A stretch of 64,000 bases of DNA from Sphagnum compactum (taxonomy: Eukaryota > Bryophyta > Sphagnopsida > Sphagnales): positions 15,744,271 to 15,808,270 of the forward strand of contig OZ234499.1 in the NCBI GenBank assembly GCA_965153455.1, written 5' to 3'. How positions within the stretch are numbered: the stretch's first letter is position 1; the number at the start of each line of letters is the position of its first letter. Under the pieces are notes generated by a model. The model was not told the origin of the DNA and did not search any database. It saw only the letters and a program-made list of their open reading frames with translations. This document shows positions 56,470 to 64,000 of this stretch, piece after piece. Position numbers and translations under genes: made by a program.

Positions 56470-57540
56470 TACGATATCTTATTGGATGAAATGACCCAAT
56501 GTCATGTGATTTGACTAAAACTTTTGACATTGATGAATTTTGACGACAATCAACCGATCTAACACTATATGGATGAAATTTAATACATCAAAATCTATTG
56601 AACATTTGAAATTGACCACATGGACGATATTGATGACATTTTTGGAGTTGGATTGACACCACATGATTGAAACTCACCAAATGGATGAAACTAAACCATA
56701 TTTCAATGGATTGGAAGATTGGGATTATATTCACCTTGGGTATGAACCTAATCATATGGATGCATATGAAAAACATGATGAAATGGATGATGTGGAATTA
56801 TTTGGCCACATCAATGAAATTGAATTTAGTGCATAAATTCATAATTGACAACTTTGACCACATGAATGAAACAAAACCATGTGGATGAATTTGATGATCA
56901 ATGATTGACCACAAGGATGGAATTGAACCATACATATTAACATGATATTACATGAATGGAATTGAAACCAATGACATGGAAGAAACATGAACACATGATA
57001 ACCCTAATGAAGCACACCATGTGTATGAAATTGGTTTCACATCTTTAATTGAACATGCAGATGAAGTTTGACCATATGCACAAATTTTAGTTACATTGGA
57101 TATGTTCGTGGACAAAATGAACCGCACAAATGTTTTGTCCACATGGATGTGTTTCAACCATGAACGAGACTAGTCATTTTCATCCACGAGCATGGGTTCA
57201 TCCCATGTTGTCAAACTTTATCCATACAAACCTACATTCATAAATACATTTTTTCATCTATGTGTAATTTCCACCCATTTCAAGTTCATCCACATAGTCC
57301 ATTTTTCTAAAACTACTTGCATCCCTACTCATCAAGGGCTTTCCAACAATACCAAGAGCATGGCAAGGTTAATATTTTTCATTCATGTAATTTAATTTAG
57401 CTATTGTTCTAATTCATTTGACCCACTGTATAAGGCTATTGCAATTGCATGATCTATATAATCATGAACAAAAAAATTCATCCATCATCAAGCTTTATCC
57501 ACATCCTAGTACATGCGGGAAATTTCATCCATAAACATAA
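56470..57540. repeat. Degenerate 'catggatgaaatt' repeat domain
   Basis: From about 56470 to 57110 the + strand repeats variants of 'ccacatggatgaaattga' at irregular 20-45-bp spacing. From about 57170 to 57540 variants of the reverse complement ('ttcatccacat') prevail. It looks like an eroded minisatellite with two opposed halves. Open frames here only reflect the repeated ATGGATGAA words. Confidence 0.45.
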
Positions 57541-57814
57541 TTCCATTAGCTCTTGTTATCTGTTCACCTACTTGCCCTTGCCCTTTCCCCACCCAGCACA
57601 ATTCACCAAATTCCATTCAGTTTGTGACAAAAACTAGAGGATCTGTTCCTCCAGCAGGCAACTCATACATCTGAAATCCAACTCAATTCAAGGGGCCCTA
57701 CAAAGCTTGAACAGAGGTGCACCAAAAATTGACAAGGAAACAGCTTCAGAGCCTAAGCTAATCTCACACTTGCTACAGAAACTGATTTAAAAAATTCTCA
57801 AATTGCTCCAGCAC
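57541..57814. other. Intergenic DNA
   Basis: Nothing recognised in this short stretch. Confidence 0.5.
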
Positions 57815-58060
57815 ACAAACAGCACAAGTAATGTGCCAGAACCCTGCCACCTGTTAATGCGAGGAGCACCCAGAGTAAAATCTTTGAGAAAAATCAGAGA
57901 ATGATGTGTAAAACCTCCAAATTCTTGTTAAAAAGCTCTTTGCAATTTGCATGTCATTTGCATGCAACATGTAAGTACTGGTTCATGAAGGCAACTCTTA
58001 AAAACAATTCAAGGCACCTATTTGAACAATCTCATTTGCCAGAGTTTTTTTAATTGCACC
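57815..58060. repeat. Dispersed repeat family C, copy 2
   Basis: Diverged match to 3780-4060 in the same orientation, sharing 'acaagtaatg(c/t)gcca', 'aaggcaact' and 'aaaacaattcaag' blocks in the same order and spacing. Confidence 0.5.
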
Positions 58061-61000
58061 TTGTGGGTAAGTCTTCGCTCCTATAAGTGCCAGTTTACTG
58101 AAGTTAATAACTACTGAAAACAAATCAATCTAATTGCCCATGACTCTGTATATTTGGGTATAATTTCGACACTAATCCTATAACCCTCGTCTATCTATAG
58201 AGACAGGGTTAAACAACAACAATCAACTTCAGTACAAAGTATATGGCAGTAAACATACCTCTTACCAATTTTAATATGTATCCACATTAGACAAAAGCTT
58301 TGGTGATCACTATTCCACAAAAACTTGAGGTAAAAGATGAATCTTTATTGCTGTGATCACAGAGAAAAACAACTCTGCAAAAACCTGTTAACCAAACAAC
58401 TGTTGTATCAAATCCTGTCAAACCCAAAACTAACGAGATGAAAATTAGTGCAGTGATAGTGTCACTCACCATGTATTCAACTGTCACTTCATCATGGTTT
58501 GCAGTGACTAGGTGTCATTAACCCTACTCCAATTTGCTCAGATGTAGATAAGTACTATAGCAATCTGCTAAAATCTAGGGCAGATGACTGTAAAAATATT
58601 GGTGCTACAGAGTTGTAGTTGCATTTCTGGAAGCAACAGAAATGGGCGAACTCAATTAAAACATTGACTAGAACTATATAGCATGAAAGAGGAATAGCTA
58701 ATCAAAAGGCCTTGAAGCATAGGCTCACAAGATTGTTACAGCATGAATATGAATAATGTAAAAGATCCAGAAAACGAAGAAAATGAGCTCTTGGTGCTTA
58801 CCATGAAATTAGGATCCCATACCAAGCTGGCAACATAATCAGCATCTCCCTCATGAGACTCCAGTACTTACTCCTTTCGTAGAGCTGACTGGCTGACAAA
58901 GGGAAAGCTAGAATAGGCAGCTGAGATCCCTTGAGAATGCCACTTTCTCTATGCCCACTTGTTCAAATGATGATCACCCATAGCCCATAGTGGGTATGGT
59001 AGGTGAACTATAAGGTCCAAAATGGACCTCTATTTTGCTTGATGATTTAATACCAATAAACTATCATCACTTCTGTAGCTGCTGCTAAAAAATTTCACTG
59101 AACAGCTTTGGCCAAAATAAACAGGCAGAAGTTGAACTTGTTTTGCCCCAATTACTTTTTCATATCAGGTGAACTGAATGGAAGCCCAAAAGCCAGAAAC
59201 TTCTAGAAGCTTTTCTTGAAGATCATGACATGAGCTTCTCCCTTCACCACCTCAAATATATAGTCTGAGCACTAAAGAGTCCCACGAGGAGAATATTGAA
59301 CACATCAAAAGACAGGGTTATCTGCATCAACTCAGATTGTTGCCACACCCCAGAAGGATTGTTCATAGAAACTTCAGTTCTTGGTGTCCAAATCTTCTGA
59401 AGCTTTATTCTGAAGCTTCTTCTCCAAGTTCCAAGCCTCAAGGAAGACAAGAAGACAAGAACTTGTGCCTCAAGCATCATGTGGTTCAAAAATGATGATG
59501 CAGGGTCAAGTGGAGCACAAGCCTCAGAGTTCAAATTCGCTTCATATGTGTAAGTCAACACTTCAGAAGAACAGGCACCATGAGCACCTCATTATGGACA
59601 CTTGTTTGTACATCATGAGGAAATGTGTCCTGGGACATGGACATCACCACAAATGTGGTCAGTAAAGGCAGGATTCAACAACTTCAACAAACACCTTCAG
59701 CTATAAAAAAGAACAGCTTTCCTGGACCAGCTACTTGCCTGAATCTGTCCCACACCTGCCCTTTCTTGAACCCCAAACAATGAGGGCCCAACTCAACAGC
59801 TGGGCACTAAGATATCACTGAGGTCAGAAGTGTATTGACAAACAGTTGCCATAGGATTTCAAAAGCATCAACACTCCATCTCATATTGTCCAAGTTCAGG
59901 TCTCTAACCTCCAACCTCCATATATCCTAGGGTCATTTATTTTTCTTCATTTGGGTTCAATCTTTCCATTGTGCACTGTTGTAGAATCTAAGAATCTCAT
60001 TTCTCATTGCACTGATCAAACTAATGAAGATTCTTTTCTGCAGTCCTTAAGACAGCCCAATTTAAGAACAACAAGAGGACCCTCTCTAAAGATACTTATA
60101 AGTACTGAGAACTCCTCCATACTTACAATGTACATCAACCTGAATAGAATTGAGAGATCACCTGATAGCAATGTTATACAGATTTCAGGTCTCCTATCAC
60201 ATTTCAGGAAACAGGAGAAAGAGGAAATGCAACCCTAAAGAACAGAGAAATAAAAAACAAAAAGTGAACTGATGAGCAGTTAGAACAACATTGACAGTCA
60301 TGTGCATGTTAAAGACAAAATTCAAAAGAAACATGTATGGGAGTGACCAGCTACCATAACATGTCATACATTAAGCAACACACTGAGTTTCTGTCACAAG
60401 ACCAGTAGGAATGGGAAGACTTGGACATGGTGCTGTAAGGGAAGGAGAAGCCCTAAGAGTCAAGAAGAGAAACACAAAAAGATAAACAAAAATCCAAACA
60501 CTAAAAAAAGAAGAAAAGCGAGAGAAATAAGACCGAGAACTGCAAAAGCACAATCCTTTGAGGACACTGTGGGCTTTGACAACCTTCTCACTTAGGATTC
60601 AGACACCCTTGAAACATTCATTTTGAAGATTCCAAAGGTGGAAATACCAAATAGAAATCTGGTCTCATATCTATGAAATTGCAAAGAAATCTCCAAAAAA
60701 ACAATTTGAGGGAAACAGTCCTAACCTTTTATGAGAGTCACAAAGTGTCAGACCATCACTTTCATAATGAGTAGCAGCGACATGTCTGGTTCATAGTATT
60801 GAAGAGCAATTTTTTCTCTTTAGAAGACTAATTAAGTTTGGTATTTGAGCTACAAAGAACTCTTCAGAAGGAAGAACCAACTACAAGCTACACTGCTAGC
60901 CCAACAAGGTCAAACACTACACCACAAAGACAGAGTTGCAGTGGACCAGCAGATACTGTGCAGCAAGGAAGGTGGAAAAAAACAGTACAAGACAGAAGAC

Positions 61001-63199
61001 AAACCTTAAATGTTCAGTACTTGAACATTGAATCAAACCCCAGAAGATGTGGCATCAAGTTGAAAGCCCAATTTGAAAGCCCAAACTTTGAAGAGTTCCA
61101 GAAAAGGTGAGTTTGGAAGACCTGAGATGATGAAGGAAACCTGATGTTCTGCCCATTCTTGTTCTCTTGTTTTCCTGAAAGCTGCCAGCCACTCTCAATT
61201 GAACCACCTCCACAGACAGCAATTGACAACACAAGGTTAGCTTATAGAGCATAATGTAGTAACAGTAACTAATAATCTCATATCCTCCATTTTGAGATCT
61301 ATATGGAATTTCCTCCCGAACAACCAGTTACAAAAAAGATTGCAAATCAAAATGAGCCTTGCTATATTATCAACATCAAACTTCCTTACTCCCGGACTAT
61401 AACACTCTCCCCAACATTATCTACACTTATCAAGGTCATCATCAATTGAAGAAGAAAAGCAGCTTTCATGCAAGGACCTTTAGCAACACCATGAGTTCTC
61501 TGCCTCTTCAAGCTTGGAGCCAGTGCACATTGCCTTGAGGAAGAAAAGAGGATATAAGTTTCTTTTTAAGTCACATCAAAAGCAAGTACACTGTTTCCAG
61601 GGAGAAATGAGTGTGTAACAATTTTCAGAGTCCCTGTTGCCCTGCCACATCAAACACGATGTCTGTCCAACTCCAATGTTACACAAAAAAGTTGCTTGCT
61701 CACCCAGACTGCATGGATGTGCCTCATTTGAATCCTCTACACAAACAAAAGAGGAGCTCTGTTTTGCAGGGTTTAAGTTTTTTTGAATTTCATCCACACA
61801 CAGCTGAGTACCCAACAATTTCTGATTTAACCCTGAGCTCATCCTTGGAGCCTTGTGTACATGCTCTTGCCATTCGATTGCTCAAAGTAGAAGTAGGTAG
61901 GTCAACCAGGTGCTCAAGAGGGGTAAGTCTCCCAAAACAGAACAAATGGCCAGAATGATGTGTTTGCCAAGAAAGGCCATTGTAAGAAACTATCACCAAT
62001 CCCCCCACTGCCTGAAGGTACCTTAAAAGCAGAGCTTATGTTCAGTGTTCAAATTTCTCTTCAATCCAAGTACCAGTGTAACAACTGTGCAGGGACAGAA
62101 TTCACTGAAGCCACCATGACTTGCCAATTGGAGTGTTCCCAGATTGTGGTACTTTTCATATCAGAAAACTGACTCTTCAACAAAGAAACAATTGGACCGA
62201 TGAGTTTTATCTGTCCCATTGGAATTACACCTTACCAGTCTTCACAAAGACCTTTGGAAACAGTACTGGAAGTCCCCAAGATGGTCTTCAACTAATCACC
62301 CACCAAAAGGGCTCTGAGGACTGCTTGGAACTCTTGCAGGCCCACAGGTAATCTCATGTAATGGTCCTAGTAATAATAGCAGCTGGTCACACCCTTGGTT
62401 CACACTCTTGCTTATCAGCTTATGAGCAAAACTTGTCCACATACACAACTGGGGCTTATCACTTTCAGTTGGAAGGAACATGCCGACCCAGATTCACCAT
62501 CAGCCCACAGAAGAGATTTATCAAAGGTCAGCAGTGTCCTGTAGATTCAAACCCAACTTTGACCACTTCACTTGTGACAGTGCAAAATGTGCCAAGGACT
62601 GATTGGTGCAAACTGTGCCTTCTGTTCCAGACTGAAAGAAAACCTTCATGTTACTTCTCAGATGAAGAGTTAAGCTTCAACCACCCAGTTTCTGATGAAA
62701 TGGAGCCAGTAGATGTGAAAGTGACAAAGTCTGTTGCTACCAGAATCTCCAGAACCACAGCCCCCAACACACCACAGGTGTTGTCCAACATAAACAAGAG
62801 AATAAAGCAGCCCAGGGAGAACAGCTTACACCTGATTTGAGTCGAAGCTTGAACTTTCATGAACATTAAAGTACCACATGAGCTTGCAGAAGCCTAGCAC
62901 CCCATGGGAAGTGATCAAGTATCAAGACCTTCACAGCTTGATGGACAGGCAGAACCATCAAACAGAACCAGCAGTTCAACAGGGAGCTGATCTCACCTAC
63001 GCAGCAACAACTTCTCAATCATGTGTCACAAAGTACAGAACAGACAGCTATTCCAAGAGACAGTAGCCCCCCCTCCCCCTGCAGAGAGAAGTGGCTTTCA
63101 AGAAGGAAGGTATCAGTCTGTACTGCCCCTGGGAACTCAAGTCTCAGATAGGCAGCAGCTGCCCGAAAACCACAATTGCCAAAGACTACACATTGGTGC
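58061..63199. other. Long stretch without a recognisable gene, left of the RZ-1-like gene
   Basis: Composition is closer to genic DNA than the 34-58 kb region, but no conserved protein is found on either strand. Minus-strand splice-donor-like sites occur at 58801-58796 (ATG|GTAAGC) and near 58466 (ATG|GTGAGT), next to short open segments such as 'HEGDADYVASLVWDPNFM' that faintly recall a WD40 repeat. The phases do not join. Part of the right end (about 63000-63199) is presumably 3' UTR of the RZ-1-like gene. Frames up to 159 codons (62361-62840, +) match nothing I know. Confidence 0.4.
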
Positions 63200-63901
63200 T
63201 CAATAGCGATCTTCATATGAAGATCGTCCGCCACCATTGGCACCATTTGGGCGATCATATGGACCTGATCGGTCGCGGTGATAGCCACTGTCGTATCGGG
63301 ATGGCCCTCCACTGCTATAGCGGTCACTGCCACCACTTCCCCGACCACCTCCACCATCACGACTAGGTCGCCCACCTGCGCTCCCATAGCGATCACCACC
63401 ACCGTAACGATCAGAACCTGCATACCTGTCACTGCGGTCGCTGCCACTGTAACGGCTACTGCCACCACCACTGCTACCATACCGATCACTGCCACCTCCT
63501 GAGTAGCGATCGCCACGGCTGCTACCATATCTGTCAGAACCTCCGCTGCCAGAATAATAACGGCCCCCACCACCACCTCCCCCACCACCGGAAGGACATT
63601 CTCTGGCCCAATGACCAGGCTGACCACATTTAAAGCAATCACCACCCCCTCCTCCACCTCCTCCCCCATAGCTCCTACCACCCCCATTGTAACTTCCACC
63701 ACCACCACTGCCACCACCATACCGATCTCCACCCCAACCGCCGCCACTGCCTGTCTTAGGCTGTGCTTTGTTCACTGTGATTGGACGACCTTCCAATTCT
63801 TTCCCATGCATCCGGTCAATAGCCTCATTCATGGAGCGGTCATCAGCAAATGTCACAAAACCAAATCCGCGAGAACGTCCCATCTCCTTATCCACCACTA
63901 C
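63200..63901 (-). CDS. RZ-1-like glycine-rich RNA-binding protein, last exon (gene runs off the right edge)
   Basis: The exon begins after the acceptor 'aattttacacag' at 63902 and encodes 233 residues plus stop. It starts inside an RRM with RNP1 'RGFGFVTF' and the RRM end '[16 protein letters not shown]'. A Gly-rich spacer, one CCHC zinc knuckle ([14 protein letters not shown]) and a long Gly/Ser/Arg/Tyr/Asp tail with repeated 'SDRYG/GDRYS' units follow. RRM, then CCHC, then GR-rich tail is the plant RZ-1 architecture: nuclear proteins that bind RNA, influence splicing and are often cold-responsive. RNP2 and the start codon lie on an upstream exon beyond 64000. The frame is intact. Confidence 0.93.
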   Translation of the reverse strand, partial: VVVDKEMGRSRGFGFVTFADDRSMNEAIDRMHGKELEGRPITVNKAQPKTGSGGGWGGDRYGGGSGGGGSYNGGGRSYGGGGGGGGGDCFKCGQPGHWARECPSGGGGGGGGGRYYSGSGGSDRYGSSRGDRYSGGGSDRYGSSGGGSSRYSGSDRSDRYAGSDRYGGGDRYGSAGGRPSRDGGGGRGSGGSDRYSSGGPSRYDSGYHRDRSGPYDRPNGANGGGRSSYEDRY

Positions 63902-64000
63902 CTGTGTAAAATTTACCTTCATAAGTACTGAGAAAATTAAAATCAACTTCAAAAGAATTTAGAGAATACACAATAATAACCTTATACAAGTAGATCTGAC

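Noticed and set aside
62361-62840. 159-codon plus-strand frame
   Set aside because: No recognisable domain, no supporting splice context, composition not clearly coding.
63019-63747. 242-codon minus-strand frame over the RZ-1-like exon, and plus-strand Thr/Pro-rich frames opposite it
   Set aside because: They are shadows of the Gly/Arg/Ser repeats of the true RZ-1 frame, which has the RRM and CCHC motifs.
1-64000. CRISPR array, operons or prokaryotic signals
   Set aside because: The tandem repeats seen are short satellites or duplications without unique equal-length spacers, and the genes are spliced eukaryotic genes.

Overview
The window reads as nuclear DNA of a land plant. Evidence: a PLS-type pentatricopeptide-repeat (PPR) relic, a plant SCAR/WAVE homology domain, a two-EH-domain protein of the AtEH/Pan1 (TPLATE complex) type, a plant-style SERINC gene and an RZ-1-type glycine-rich RNA-binding protein, together with GT-AG introns, telobox promoter motifs and long AT-rich repeat tracts. 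Low gene density and a methyltransferase-bearing Ty3/gypsy element suggest a TE-rich, possibly seed-free lineage. Nothing in the sequence fixes the species.

Layout. 1-6.8 kb is AT-rich DNA with decayed fragments. 6.8-14.75 kb is a decayed Ty3/gypsy retrotransposon on the + strand. Its order is leader, gag, protease, C5-cytosine DNA methyltransferase, reverse transcriptase/RNase H, integrase. The methyltransferase has DNMT3-like linear motif order and lies in the same coding frame as the protease upstream, and, after one frameshift, as the RT downstream. The element stops just after the integrase core, close to a truncated MITE. No 3' LTR or chromodomain is visible.

A gene island with fewer repeats runs from 15 to 34 kb. 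It holds a 12-exon SERINC gene (+, 16264-20027), a PPR pseudogene (-, 21.1-22.1 kb), a single-exon EH-domain gene (+, 24489-27887) preceded by twin teloboxes and a long leader, and a six-exon SCAR/WAVE-like gene (-, 33029-29227). As modelled, the SCAR gene lacks the WH2/acidic effector end.

From 34 to 63 kb the DNA is mostly repeats. There are three dispersed repeat families (A, B, C), a TIR MITE with a second truncated copy beside the retroelement, a 374-bp fold-back MITE, a roughly 1-kb TIR element, poly-G tandem repeats, a tRNA-like SINE head and microsatellites. A 2.64-kb hAT element (46380-49017) has clear TIRs and an 8-bp target duplication with one mismatch. It sits inside an older, opposite-strand transposase-like pseudogene whose reading frame resumes across the insertion. 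The right edge holds the last exon of an RZ-1-like RNA-binding protein gene (-, 63901-63200) that continues outside the window.

Most noteworthy is the retrotransposon polyprotein carrying its own DNMT3-like cytosine methyltransferase. Next come the hAT element, whose transposase resembles a family I associate with oomycetes, and the SCAR gene without a visible VCA module.
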